Origin: Flagellimonas profundi
GTDB taxonomy: Bacteria > Bacteroidota > Bacteroidia > Flavobacteriales > Flavobacteriaceae
Direction: 5' to 3'
Assembly (NCBI RefSeq): GCF_017313275.1
Contig: NZ_JAFLNM010000003.1
Location: 343,261 to 407,260 of the forward strand
Length of the DNA stretch: 64,000 nt
Position 1 is the stretch's first letter; each line of letters opens with the position of its first letter. Made by a program: the position numbers and the translations under genes. Below the pieces are notes generated by a model. The model saw only the letters and a program-made list of their open reading frames with translations. It made no database searches and was not told the DNA's origin. Below are positions 9,525 to 17,469 of this stretch, one piece after another.

Positions 9525-10154
9525 ATGAGTTTAGTACGATTAAAAATAAAGGGAATATCATACAGCCAAACACAAAATGGCGCGTACGCCCTTATTTTAA
9601 ATGAAGAGGAGGGAGACAGAAAACTTCCCATTGTTATCGGTGCATTTGAAGCACAGTCCATTGCCATTGCCTTGGAAAAAGAAATAAAACCGCCCAGACC
9701 TTTGACCCACGATTTGTTCAAAAATTTTGCGGACAGATTTAAAATTGTGGTCAAACAGGTCATCATCCATAAATTGGTCGATGGGGTATTTTATTCCAGT
9801 ATTATCTGTGAGCGTGAAAATGAAGAAGAAATCATAGATGCCCGAACCAGCGATGCCATTGCCCTTGCTCTTAGGTTCAACGCTCCCATTTTTACCTACA
9901 AGACCATTTTGGACAAAGCAGGTATCTTTCTAAAATTCTCTTCCAAAGAAAAGGAGGAAGATGACGATGATAGCATTATGGTCGATGAAATCCTTCAAGA
10001 AGGTGAAGCAGTGGAAATAGAATCCGGTTCTGACACACATGGGTACCGGGAAATGTCCCTGCAAGAGCTTCACAAAGAATTAGACAAGGCAGTAGCCAGC
10101 GAAGACTACGAAAAGGCTGCCAAGTTGAGGGATGAAATTTCCAAGCGCAAATAA
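9525..10154 (+). CDS. Bifunctional nuclease family (DUF151) protein with UVR motif
   Basis: 209 residues. Residues 1-about 135 match the bifunctional nuclease (BFN/DUF151) fold: a LNEEEGDRKLPIVIGAFEAQSIAIAL-type core and ARTSDAIALALRFNAPIFT. After an acidic linker (EKEEDDDDS) the last 35 residues form a UVR-like helix pair (ELHKELDKAVASEDYEKAAK, then LRDEI), as in UvrB/ClpC interaction motifs. This combined architecture is standard in Bacteroidota; a role in nucleic-acid or protein quality control is suspected from the domains but not established. Twelve bases separate it from the nucleoside transporter gene, suggesting co-transcription. Confidence 0.88.
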   Translation: MSLVRLKIKGISYSQTQNGAYALILNEEEGDRKLPIVIGAFEAQSIAIALEKEIKPPRPLTHDLFKNFADRFKIVVKQVIIHKLVDGVFYSSIICERENEEEIIDARTSDAIALALRFNAPIFTYKTILDKAGIFLKFSSKEKEEDDDDSIMVDEILQEGEAVEIESGSDTHGYREMSLQELHKELDKAVASEDYEKAAKLRDEISKRK

Positions 10155-10166
10155 ACAACCACTTAC

Positions 10167-11627
10167 ATGGCGAAAAAGACCCAAAGTTTACTGATACTTT
10201 TATTCATTTGTTCGGTCGCTTTCGGCCAAAGTTCATTGCCCGCAGATTCCCTTAACGTAGCCATTGGCTCCACTATCACAGATACCATTCCACAACAGGA
10301 AGTGGCAGAGATAATACCCAACCAGGGGTTTTCCATCACTACATTGTTACGCGGGGCTTTGGGAATGGCAATTCTTATATTGATATCATTTTTGTTCAGT
10401 TCCAATAGAAAAGCCATCAACTGGAAAACTGTGGGAATTGGAATATCCTTACAGGTTTTGATAGCCATCGGAGTGCTCAAGGTTCCCTTTGTGCAATATA
10501 TTTTTGAGCAAGTCGGGAGCATTTTTGTCAGCATCTTGGACTTTACCCGTGCGGGGAGTCAGTTCCTATTCGAAGGACTTGTGGTGGACATGGACACCTT
10601 CGGCTATATTTTTGCTTTTCAAGTACTGCCTACCATTATATTTTTCTCAGCACTTACCTCCGTACTTTATTATTTAGGAGTGATTCAAGTAGTGGTAAGG
10701 TGGATGGCATGGCTGCTCTCCAAAACATTGGGAATTTCCGGGGCGGAAAGCCTTTCGGTGGCCGGTAATATATTTTTGGGCCAAACGGAAGCTCCATTGC
10801 TGATAAAGGCCTACTTGGAAAAAATGAACAAATCGGAGATCCTATTGGTGATGATCGGTGGGATGGCCACAGTAGCAGGAGCTGTTTTGGCAGCTTACAT
10901 TGGGTTTTTGGGAGGCGATGATCCCGAACTGCGATTGATATTTGCCAAGCACCTTTTGGCTGCTTCCGTAATGGCTGCTCCCGGTGCTATCGTAATTTCT
11001 AAAATATTATATCCACAGACAGAGAAGGTCAACACCGATGTGGAGGTGTCCTCCGAAAAAATAGGTGCCAATATTTTGGATGCCATTGCCAACGGAACTA
11101 CCGAAGGTCTTAAACTTGCGTTGAACGTGGGGGCCATGCTACTTGTTTTTGTTGCCTTTATCGCCATGATCAACGGAATTTTGGGCTGGTTTGGTGATGT
11201 AACCACCTTCAATAGCTGGATAGCCGCCAACTCTCCGTATCAAGAGTTTTCATTGGAAGCTATCCTGGGAACTGTTTTTGCCCCGCTTATGTGGCTCATT
11301 GGTGTCGCCAACGAAGATATTATGCTGATGGGGCAATTACTTGGAATTAAATTGGCCGCGAGTGAATTTATTGGATACATTCAATTGGCCGATCTTAAAA
11401 ATGTGGCGAGCGGCGTACATTTCACTTACAATAAATCGGTAATCATGGCCACGTATATGCTTTGTGGTTTTGCCAACTTTGCTTCCATCGGCATTCAGAT
11501 TGGCGGTATCGGCTCCTTGGCGCCCGGTCAACGTAAGGTTTTATCTTCTTTCGGAATGAAAGCCGTATTAGGTGGGTCTTTGGCCTCATTGCTGTCCGCA
11601 ACCATTGCGGGGATGATTTTGGGGTAG
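10167..11627 (+). CDS. Concentrative nucleoside transporter (NupC/CNT family)
   Basis: 486 residues with an N-terminal hydrophobic segment (signal-like, ending SVAFGQSS), a short spacer and then the CNT core. Family marks include GNIFLGQTEAPLLIKAYL, the conserved GGMATVAGAVLAAYIGFLG, and later FAPLMWLIGVANEDIMLMGQ with GLKLALNVGAML. CNT proteins import nucleosides with Na+ or H+. The gene lies directly after the BFN gene and ahead of thyA, so it may feed pyrimidine salvage, though the intervening low-complexity spacer argues against one transcript reaching thyA. Confidence 0.92.
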   Translation: MAKKTQSLLILLFICSVAFGQSSLPADSLNVAIGSTITDTIPQQEVAEIIPNQGFSITTLLRGALGMAILILISFLFSSNRKAINWKTVGIGISLQVLIAIGVLKVPFVQYIFEQVGSIFVSILDFTRAGSQFLFEGLVVDMDTFGYIFAFQVLPTIIFFSALTSVLYYLGVIQVVVRWMAWLLSKTLGISGAESLSVAGNIFLGQTEAPLLIKAYLEKMNKSEILLVMIGGMATVAGAVLAAYIGFLGGDDPELRLIFAKHLLAASVMAAPGAIVISKILYPQTEKVNTDVEVSSEKIGANILDAIANGTTEGLKLALNVGAMLLVFVAFIAMINGILGWFGDVTTFNSWIAANSPYQEFSLEAILGTVFAPLMWLIGVANEDIMLMGQLLGIKLAASEFIGYIQLADLKNVASGVHFTYNKSVIMATYMLCGFANFASIGIQIGGIGSLAPGQRKVLSSFGMKAVLGGSLASLLSATIAGMILG

Positions 11628-11635
11628 ACGGTTGA

Positions 11636-11705
11636 TTGGTTAAAGGATAAAAAATTAAAGGTGAAAGGTGAAGGTTAAAAGGTGAAAGGATAAAAGGCAA
11701 ATGGT
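11636..11705. repeat. Purine-rich direct repeats before the four-helix-bundle gene
   Basis: A stretch of about 70 bases consists of repeated units of the form AAAGGTGAAAGG / AAAGGATAAAA on the plus strand with very few pyrimidines. It has no coding potential and fills most of the gap between nupC and the next gene. Confidence 0.7.
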
Positions 11706-11791
11706 TGAGGGCAAGGCATGAATACCGTGTCCTGAAATCCAAAAAGTAAATTATCAAAAAGTCAACCTCGAAATTTTAAACATATATTATT

Positions 11792-12151
11792 TTGAGAAAT
11801 TTTCGAGAGTTGAACGTCTGGAAAGACGGACGCATTTTGGTCAAAGATATTTACGGACTTACCAAACTATTGCCGGAATCTGAAAAATTTGGGCTGACTC
11901 CCCAAATACAAAGAAGTGCCATTTCCATTCCTGCCAACATCGCCGAAGGTTGCAGTAAATATTCCCAAAAAGATTTTGTTCGATTTCTTCAAATAAGTTT
12001 GGGGTCGGCATACGAACTTGAAACCCATCTTATTCTTTGTCAGGACCTGAATTTCCTTTCCCCAGATATTTCAAAAGTCACCATCAAAAATATTCAGAAG
12101 CTTCAAAGAAGAATTACGTCGTTAATAAAATATAATAAGTCAAACCAGTGA
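11792..12151 (+). CDS. Four-helix-bundle protein (23S rRNA intervening-sequence protein family)
   Basis: 119 residues. The start is a TTG at 11792 (an in-frame stop lies at 11777 and no ATG is available before RNFRELNVWK). The family signature is clear: LNVWKDGRILVKDIYGLTK, FGLTPQIQRSAISIPANIAEG and the SLGSAYELETHLIL segment. Proteins of this family were first found in intervening sequences inside 23S rRNA genes but are scattered as stand-alone genes in Bacteroidota, forming pentameric four-helix bundles; the function is unknown. Here it is stand-alone, preceded by purine-rich repeats, and may be a passenger between nupC and thyA. Confidence 0.88.
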   Translation: MRNFRELNVWKDGRILVKDIYGLTKLLPESEKFGLTPQIQRSAISIPANIAEGCSKYSQKDFVRFLQISLGSAYELETHLILCQDLNFLSPDISKVTIKNIQKLQRRITSLIKYNKSNQ

Positions 12152-12194
12152 CCTATTGTCCTTTTAAGCATAACCATTTACCTTTAACCCCATT

Positions 12195-13019
12195 ATGAAA
12201 CAGTACCACGACCTTCTTAAACACGTATTGGAGCACGGCAACCAAAAAGGGGACCGTACGGGAACAGGAACCTTGAGCGTTTTTGGCTACCAAATGCGAT
12301 TCGACCTCTCCGAGGGCTTTCCGATGGTGACCACCAAAAAGCTGCACCTTAAATCCATCATCCATGAGTTATTATGGTTTTTAAAAGGGGACACCAATAT
12401 TGCCTACCTCCAAGAGAACGGTGTGCGTATTTGGAACGAATGGGCCGATGAAAACGGTGACCTTGGTCCTGTTTATGGTCATCAATGGCGAAATTGGAAC
12501 AGCGAGGAAATCGATCAGATCAAAGAAGTGGTGGATACGCTAAAAAACAATCCGAATAGTCGTAGAATGTTGGTTTCTGCATGGAATCCCAGCGTTTTGC
12601 CGGACACTTCGGTTTCATTTGCTGAAAATGTGGCCAATGGTAAGGCCGCACTCCCACCCTGCCATGCCTTTTTCCAGTTTTATGTGGCCGATGGCAAACT
12701 TTCTTGCCAATTGTACCAACGTAGTGCCGATATCTTTTTGGGTGTGCCCTTTAATATTGCTTCCTATGCCTTGTTCACATTAATGATGGCCCAAGTTTGT
12801 GGCTATCAACCCGGGGAGTTTATCCACACCTTTGGTGATGCCCATATCTACAACAACCATATGGAGCAAGTGGAACTGCAATTGAGCCGTGACCCACGCC
12901 CCTTGCCCACTATAAAACTAAACCCCGAAGTAAAGGACATTTTCTCTTTTACCTTTGATGATTTTGAGCTTTTGAACTACGACCCACATCCGCATATTAA
13001 AGGGGTGGTTGCTGTATAA
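12195..13019 (+). CDS. thyA: Thymidylate synthase
   Basis: 274 residues. It methylates dUMP to dTMP using methylenetetrahydrofolate. The catalytic Cys156 sits in [12 protein letters not shown], preceded by the [10 protein letters not shown] motif and followed by [20 protein letters not shown] and [15 protein letters not shown]. The segment [13 protein letters not shown] between residues 139 and 151 is about ten residues longer than in the E. coli enzyme, as in several other families. The partner dihydrofolate reductase gene folA is about 2.5 kb downstream in the same orientation but separated by opposing genes. Confidence 0.97.
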   Translation: MKQYHDLLKHVLEHGNQKGDRTGTGTLSVFGYQMRFDLSEGFPMVTTKKLHLKSIIHELLWFLKGDTNIAYLQENGVRIWNEWADENGDLGPVYGHQWRNWNSEEIDQIKEVVDTLKNNPNSRRMLVSAWNPSVLPDTSVSFAENVANGKAALPPCHAFFQFYVADGKLSCQLYQRSADIFLGVPFNIASYALFTLMMAQVCGYQPGEFIHTFGDAHIYNNHMEQVELQLSRDPRPLPTIKLNPEVKDIFSFTFDDFELLNYDPHPHIKGVVAV

Positions 13020-13091
13020 TATTGTCAGGTTTTCAACTTTAAGACCAATCTAGTTAGTCAACTTTTATTTTCAAACACAAACTTGAATCCT

Positions 13092-13517
13092 ATGAAAAAT
13101 ATTGCCATTACCCTTTTCGCAGCTTTATTATTTGCCAGCTGTGGGAACCCAACCAAAAAAGAAACCACCGAAAAAGAGGAAGTTACCGTGGGAAAAACAG
13201 TAGAAGAAACAGGTCCACAATTGCGTCATGTGGTGTTGTTCAAGTTCAAAGAAACGTCCAGCGATGAGGATGTCAAACAAGTGGAGGAGGCATTCAACGC
13301 CTTGCCATCAAAAATTTCCGAAATAAAAGGGTACGAATGGGGGATGAACAACAGTCCGGAAAACCTGAACAAAGGGCTTACCCATTGTTATTTATTGACA
13401 TTCAACAGCGAAGCCGACCGTGACACCTACCTAACCCACCCAGACCACGTTGCTTTTGGCGATGTTGCAGGACCACACATAGACGATGTATTGGTGGTGG
13501 ATTATTGGACGAAATAG
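13092..13517 (+). CDS. Dabb (stress-responsive A/B barrel) domain lipoprotein
   Basis: 141 residues from the ATG at 13092. The signal peptide MKNIAITLFAALLFASC ends in a lipobox (FASC) with Cys17, so the protein is an outer- or inner-membrane lipoprotein. A Lys/Glu-rich linker leads to a Dabb domain from about residue 45 (LRHVVLFKFKETSSDEDVKQ, and later YLTHPDHVAFGDVAGPHIDDV near the end), a dimeric alpha/beta-barrel fold found in stress-related and some enzymatic proteins. The substrate is not predictable. The longer frame from the TTG at 13083 adds three residues without improving the signal peptide. Confidence 0.85.
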   Translation: MKNIAITLFAALLFASCGNPTKKETTEKEEVTVGKTVEETGPQLRHVVLFKFKETSSDEDVKQVEEAFNALPSKISEIKGYEWGMNNSPENLNKGLTHCYLLTFNSEADRDTYLTHPDHVAFGDVAGPHIDDVLVVDYWTK

Positions 13518-13534
13518 GTTCCAGGTAAAGTAAA

Positions 13535-13563
13535 CCACCATCGGCATGGAGATCCGATGGTGG
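13535..13563. terminator. Strong hairpin between convergent genes
   Basis: CCACCATCGG (13535-13544) pairs perfectly with CCGATGGTGG (13554-13563) around a nine-base loop. It sits between the stops of two convergent genes. T-tracts are weak on either side (an A run follows on the plus strand), so it is called a terminator mainly from position and stem strength. Confidence 0.6.
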
Positions 13564-13573
13564 CTAAAAAAAT

Positions 13574-13870
13574 TTACACTTCCAATACCGCATTTTCTGC
13601 ACCGGCATAATCGTTCCATTGGAAACCATCAGCCTCGGCATCATTGGTATAGTTGCCATCGATCAAATATCTGAACTCGTAGCTATTCGCTACAGGTAGA
13701 TCGAACGTTCCTTTAAAGGTTCCGTTCTTCAATTTCTTCAAAGTGCTCTTCTTGGGATTCCACTTATTGAAATCTCCAACTACAGCCACTGTTTTTGCCT
13801 CATCCGCAGGAACGGTAAAAGTAACCTTGCAAACAGGCTTGCTCTTTAAGTATTGCTTTTTAATTGCCAT
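13574..13870 (-). CDS. Small glycogen-binding-fold (CBM48 / isoamylase N-like) protein
   Basis: 98 residues from ATG 13870 (MAIKKQYLKSKPVCKVTF); an upstream in-frame start at 13903 is possible but less natural. The whole protein is one early-Ig-like domain: VAVVGDFNKWNP followed by a turn-rich stretch, FKGTFDLP and EFRYLIDGNYTND, the pattern of AMPK-type glycogen-binding and branching-enzyme N-terminal domains. It has no attached catalytic domain, so it probably binds alpha-glucans or acts as a targeting subunit. No glycogen gene is nearby. Confidence 0.85.
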   Translation of the reverse strand: MAIKKQYLKSKPVCKVTFTVPADEAKTVAVVGDFNKWNPKKSTLKKLKNGTFKGTFDLPVANSYEFRYLIDGNYTNDAEADGFQWNDYAGAENAVLEV

Positions 13871-13940
13871 GGTACCGAAAATTTTAATTTCAGGACAAAA
13901 CAATACATAAAACTATTTATTTACAACATGTTAGAATCGA

Positions 13941-13957
13941 TTTATCAATTTGATAAA
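13941..13957. promoter_or_regulatory. 17-bp palindrome before the CBM48-like gene
   Basis: TTTATCAA, a central T, and TTGATAAA form a perfect dyad 71 bases upstream of the CBM48-like start codon; a further ATCAAAT half-like copy follows near 13986. No regulator can be named. Confidence 0.4.
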
Positions 13958-14014
13958 ATCCACCTAACTACATGATTGTTTTTATCAAATAAGATTGCCG
14001 TTTTTTATCATTTA

Positions 14015-15106
14015 TTACTTTGACGACCAACGTTTTAGAAGTGTTGCAACAACATCTATTTCTTCTTCTGTATTATAAAAATGAAAACTCAATCGAATAC
14101 CACCGCCCCTCGGTGATGCCACCACATTTTCCTCCGTTAATTTAGTAAAGAGTTTTTCATCTCCCTTAATATTAAAAATGGTACTGTGTTGCTTTCTTTT
14201 GACAACGGCCGGTTCCAACAGATCCAATTCCGAAAAAGCCGACATGGCTCTTTTGGACAATCTTTGAAGTTGGGCCTCTACATTTTCCAACCCTATTTCA
14301 TCCAAAAAATTGAGTGCAAATTCCAAACTTCCAAAATTGAAAGAGTCCAAATGACCTGGTTCCAAAAACTTACAGAAGGTGATGCTGTTGCGTTTGGATG
14401 CATCGTTATCCACCGAGCCGTTACCGATACCCTTTAGCTCAAATTGGTCCATTACCCCATCCTTTACAAGATAAAATCCGTTACCGTAACCTGCCAAGAG
14501 CCATTTGTAAGCACTGGTTCCCAAAATATCGATTCCAGAATCTTCAAAATCAAAAGGCTCCGTGCCACAGTATTGGGTCCCATCTGCCATGATCATCAGG
14601 TTGGGAAAATCTTTTTTTAATTTTTTCAGAAAATCAAAATCAATACGAACCCCATTTACCCACTGCACCAGACTGAGGGCCAAAATGTCGACACCTCCAC
14701 TTTTTACCTTGGCATGGATGTTTTCTTCCATGTGCTCATCGGCATCCACATAATCCCGGTCAAAGCCCCGGGTTTCGAATGGCCAGTTGACACTTGGGTA
14801 ATCTTTATTGACCAGCAGCACTTTTTTGTCCTTAGGCAAGCCCTCGAGCAACAAGTTGAATCCCAAGCTAAAATTGGGCACCAACGCTACATTCTCTGGC
14901 TTGCAATTAAAAAACTTCCCCACTGTTTTTTTTATTTCGGGCATGTGTGCAAAGCCTTTGTTTTTCATTTCGCTCCCACCAATTAGATAATCGAGGTCGT
15001 GCCCTTGGCGCCACTCCATCAAATCCTCGCTCAGCAAGCCAGCAGAGGCGGTATTGGCATAAATACATTGATTAAGAACAGGGAATTTTTTTCTTAGGTT
15101 TTGCAT
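14015..15106 (-). CDS. Class V aminotransferase-fold PLP enzyme
   Basis: 363 residues. A fold-type I PLP protein of the class V (cysteine desulfurase/isopenicillin epimerase-like) group: N-terminal CIYANTASAGLLS, the cofactor Asp region LMIMADGTQYCGT, and the Schiff-base Lys in TSAYKWLLAGYGNG near residue 203. Residues usually forming a desulfurase active-site Cys loop are not evident, so it is unlikely to be an IscS/SufS-type enzyme. Substrate unknown. It is divergently transcribed from the 2TM-folA pair, with only about 50 bases between the start codons. Confidence 0.85.
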   Translation of the reverse strand: MQNLRKKFPVLNQCIYANTASAGLLSEDLMEWRQGHDLDYLIGGSEMKNKGFAHMPEIKKTVGKFFNCKPENVALVPNFSLGFNLLLEGLPKDKKVLLVNKDYPSVNWPFETRGFDRDYVDADEHMEENIHAKVKSGGVDILALSLVQWVNGVRIDFDFLKKLKKDFPNLMIMADGTQYCGTEPFDFEDSGIDILGTSAYKWLLAGYGNGFYLVKDGVMDQFELKGIGNGSVDNDASKRNSITFCKFLEPGHLDSFNFGSLEFALNFLDEIGLENVEAQLQRLSKRAMSAFSELDLLEPAVVKRKQHSTIFNIKGDEKLFTKLTEENVVASPRGGGIRLSFHFYNTEEEIDVVATLLKRWSSK

Positions 15107-15132
15107 GTCGGGATTTTTGGATACAATTCAAT

Positions 15133-15140
15133 TATATTTG
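15133..15140 (+). promoter_or_regulatory. -7 promoter box of the 2TM-folA operon
   Basis: TATATTTG is a perfect TAnnTTTG box 20 bases before the ATG at 15161. Its position rules out the earlier in-frame start at 15101. Confidence 0.72.
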
Positions 15141-15160
15141 TTCATAAAGATAGCCATTCC

Positions 15161-15553
15161 ATGTCGTCATTTGGTAAAAAGAAAAAACAGGAAATAGATT
15201 TGGAGCAGCACGAACTTTTGGAGCATGCCCATAAACGCATCAAACAAAAGAAAAGGTTGTACTACCACTTAGTGATTTTTTTGATTGGCAGTATTTTTCT
15301 GATTCTCGCCAACAAAGTCCTAAAGTATGGTGAAGCCTATGATTGGTCCATCTGGATTGTTTTGGTCTGGACCTTTTTAATCGCGCTGCACACCTATACT
15401 GTTTTTGTGACCAACAAATTCATGGGACAGAATTGGGAGCGTGAACAACGTGAGCGATTGGTGAATCTTCAAAAAAAACGTATCGACGAAATCCAAAAAG
15501 AAATAGAAACGGATTTCCCACTTTCCAAAATCAATAAAAAAAAAGATCAATGA
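15161..15553 (+). CDS. 2TM domain-containing membrane protein
   Basis: 130 residues. A basic N-terminus (MSSFGKKKKQE) and a helix (HAHKRIKQKKRLYYH) precede two transmembrane helices, YYHLVIFLIGSIFLILANKV and WSIWIVLVWTFLIALHTYTV; a charged C-terminal helix follows (WEREQRERLVNLQKKRIDEI). This is the flavobacterial 2TM domain, also found in membrane-attached sensor proteins, but here without a catalytic partner. The start at 15161 is fixed by the -7 box just upstream. Its stop overlaps the folA start by four bases (ATGA), so translation of the two is coupled. Confidence 0.85.
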   Translation: MSSFGKKKKQEIDLEQHELLEHAHKRIKQKKRLYYHLVIFLIGSIFLILANKVLKYGEAYDWSIWIVLVWTFLIALHTYTVFVTNKFMGQNWEREQRERLVNLQKKRIDEIQKEIETDFPLSKINKKKDQ

Positions 15554-16041
15554 GAAAATTGGTCATTATTGCCGCGGCGGCGGAAAACAATGCCTTGGGA
15601 AAGGACAACGAGCTGGTATGGCACTTACCCGATGATTTTAAGCGTTTTAAAAGTTTGACCTCGGGGCATAAGATCATTATGGGCCGAAAAACCTTGGAAA
15701 GCTTTCCCAAACCTTTGCCCAACCGTACCCACATCGCAATTACAAGAGATGAGGATTATACACCAAAGTTCCCTTGTACCATAGTGCACTCTTTGGCAGA
15801 GGCCATAGCTTTGGTAAAGGAAGATGAGACGGCCTTTATAATTGGTGGGGGCGAAATTTACAAGCAGTCCATGGACCGTGCCACGGATATTGAACTTACA
15901 AGGGTTCACGGCACTTTTGATGCAGATGCCTTTTTTCCTGAGATTGATGAAGAGCTTTGGGAGCTGGTAAAGGAGGAATATCATCCAAAGGATGATAAGC
16001 ACAAATATGATTTTTCTTATCTCTCTTACAAAAGAAAGTAA
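15550..16041 (+). CDS. folA: Dihydrofolate reductase
   Basis: 163 residues, the usual length for the type I enzyme. It reduces dihydrofolate to tetrahydrofolate with NADPH. Visible marks are the N-terminal strand KLVIIAAAAENNALGKDN, ELVWHLPDDFKRFK with the substrate-site acid, IIMGRKTLESFPKPLPNRTH and FIIGGGEIYKQSM. Together with thyA upstream it covers the folate cycle of dTMP synthesis. It overlaps the 2TM gene by four bases. Confidence 0.96.
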   Translation: MRKLVIIAAAAENNALGKDNELVWHLPDDFKRFKSLTSGHKIIMGRKTLESFPKPLPNRTHIAITRDEDYTPKFPCTIVHSLAEAIALVKEDETAFIIGGGEIYKQSMDRATDIELTRVHGTFDADAFFPEIDEELWELVKEEYHPKDDKHKYDFSYLSYKRK

Positions 16042-16044
16042 CAA

Positions 16045-16824
16045 CTAAAAGTCCAGAAAGGATACTTGAGCACTTGTCCGGTCGATCAACTCCTTGATCA
16101 CCGAAACATCCGTATTGGTATAAAACATATACTTGGGATTCCCCTGCCCCTTTTCAAGTAAATGGTTACGTTCCAAGACCGCCTTGGTCTGACGCGCCAC
16201 AGCCTCGCCTGAATCTATAATATTGATATTGCTGGGCAGCATCTCCTTCAACACAGGGATCAGATATGGGTAATGGGTGCAGCCCAACACCAAACAATCG
16301 ATATCCTGATCGAGCATAGGCTGTAAAAAGCTGTTCAACAGCGTTTTCATCTCTTTGGATCTTATCTTACCCGCTTCAATGAGCTCCACCAATCCTTTTC
16401 CTTCTTGCTCCAGAACAGTTATCCCTTCAGCATAGAGTTTTGAGGTATTATGGAACAAACTACTGGAAAGGGTTCCCTTGGTGGCCAAGACACCGACTTT
16501 TTTTGTTCGGGTATGTAGTGCTGCAGGTTTGATCGCCGGTTCGATGCCGATAAACGGAACATCGTAATGTGACCTAAGATAATCTATGGCATTGGTAGTA
16601 GCGGTATTACAGGCCACAAGAATTATTTTACAACCTTTATCGAGCAACAGCTCCGTGTTTTTGATGCTCAACCGCAAAATTTCTTCTTCGGATTTTTCGC
16701 CATAAGGGGCATTGGCGCTATCGGCCAAATAGATGGTGTTTTCATAGGGGAGCATTTTCACGACTTCTTTCCAAATGGAAGTACCCCCAACGCCTGAATC
16801 AAAAATTCCGATTGGTTTTGCCAT
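16045..16824 (-). CDS. murI: Glutamate racemase
   Basis: 259 residues. It makes D-glutamate for peptidoglycan. The two catalytic cysteines are in VACNTATT (Cys72) and GCTHYP (Cys182), and the N-terminus IGIFDSGVGGTS carries the first active-site Asp-Ser pair. It is the last gene of the minus-strand envelope cluster that begins at DUF6089; a terminator separates it from the short ompH gene, so it probably also has its own promoter. Its stop is only 3 bases from the convergent folA stop. Confidence 0.97.
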   Translation of the reverse strand: MAKPIGIFDSGVGGTSIWKEVVKMLPYENTIYLADSANAPYGEKSEEEILRLSIKNTELLLDKGCKIILVACNTATTNAIDYLRSHYDVPFIGIEPAIKPAALHTRTKKVGVLATKGTLSSSLFHNTSKLYAEGITVLEQEGKGLVELIEAGKIRSKEMKTLLNSFLQPMLDQDIDCLVLGCTHYPYLIPVLKEMLPSNINIIDSGEAVARQTKAVLERNHLLEKGQGNPKYMFYTNTDVSVIKELIDRTSAQVSFLDF

Positions 16825-16860
16825 ACCTAAAAATAGCTCCTTAAATTTTTAATGCATAAA

Positions 16861-16890
16861 AAAAACCGCTTTTAAATAAAAGCGGTTTTT
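16861..16890 (-). terminator. Intrinsic terminator after the short ompH gene
   Basis: CCGCTTTT (16866-16873) and AAAAGCGG (16878-16885) with flanking A5 and T5 make a perfect stem with a four-base loop. It lies between ompH and murI on the minus strand. Confidence 0.85.
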
Positions 16891-16911
16891 CAAATATTGT
16901 AAAATCACGGT

Positions 16912-17421
16912 TTAGAAACCAAGCTCCTGCTTAACTGCTGGCAAAAGATCTTTTCCTTTGGCCACGATCAAGCTCAATCCAGGGCTAGCATCGATCACAT
17001 AATCGTACCCTTCCGCAGCCGCTACTTTTTCGATGGCAGCTTTTGCTTTTTCGGAAATAGGTGCAAACAACTCTTGTTGCTTTTTCTGCATTTCCTGCAT
17101 GGCAGCTTGCTCAGCTTCCTGAATGTTTTTTTCGAACCCTTGAAGCTCTACCGCTCTTTGTTCGTTCTCTTCCCTTGTTTTGGAAGTAGCTTCATTTTGG
17201 TATTGTGTATACTTGTTTTGAAGCTCTGTCATGGAGCTTTGGATGTCCGCTCTGTAAGTTTCTTGTAATTTCTTCAATTCAGCCTGTGCAGCCTTCATCT
17301 CCGGCATTTCAGACAATAGTTGCTGTACATTGATGTGTGCAACCTTGCTCTGCGCGTTTACAAAACCCGTAGCCGCAACAAACAATACTAGGGCTACAGC
17401 AATCCTTTTTACATTTTTCAT
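16912..17421 (-). CDS. OmpH/Skp-family periplasmic chaperone (short paralogue)
   Basis: 169 residues from ATG 17421. A signal peptide (MKNVKRIAVALVLFVAATGF, then VNA) is followed by the OmpH/Skp pattern: short beta strand SKVAHINVQQLLSEMPEMK, long charged coiled-coil arms (residues about 45-110, rich in Q, K and E), and a C-terminal VAAAEGYDYVIDASPG. Skp-type trimers hold unfolded outer-membrane proteins in the periplasm. It follows a second OmpH gene and bamA, which is the usual Bacteroidota arrangement for outer-membrane biogenesis. Confidence 0.92.
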   Translation of the reverse strand: MKNVKRIAVALVLFVAATGFVNAQSKVAHINVQQLLSEMPEMKAAQAELKKLQETYRADIQSSMTELQNKYTQYQNEATSKTREENEQRAVELQGFEKNIQEAEQAAMQEMQKKQQELFAPISEKAKAAIEKVAAAEGYDYVIDASPGLSLIVAKGKDLLPAVKQELGF

Positions 17422-17469
17422 GATTCTCAACGTTACTTTTTTACTTTAAATTTAGTGTTTCAATATAAT

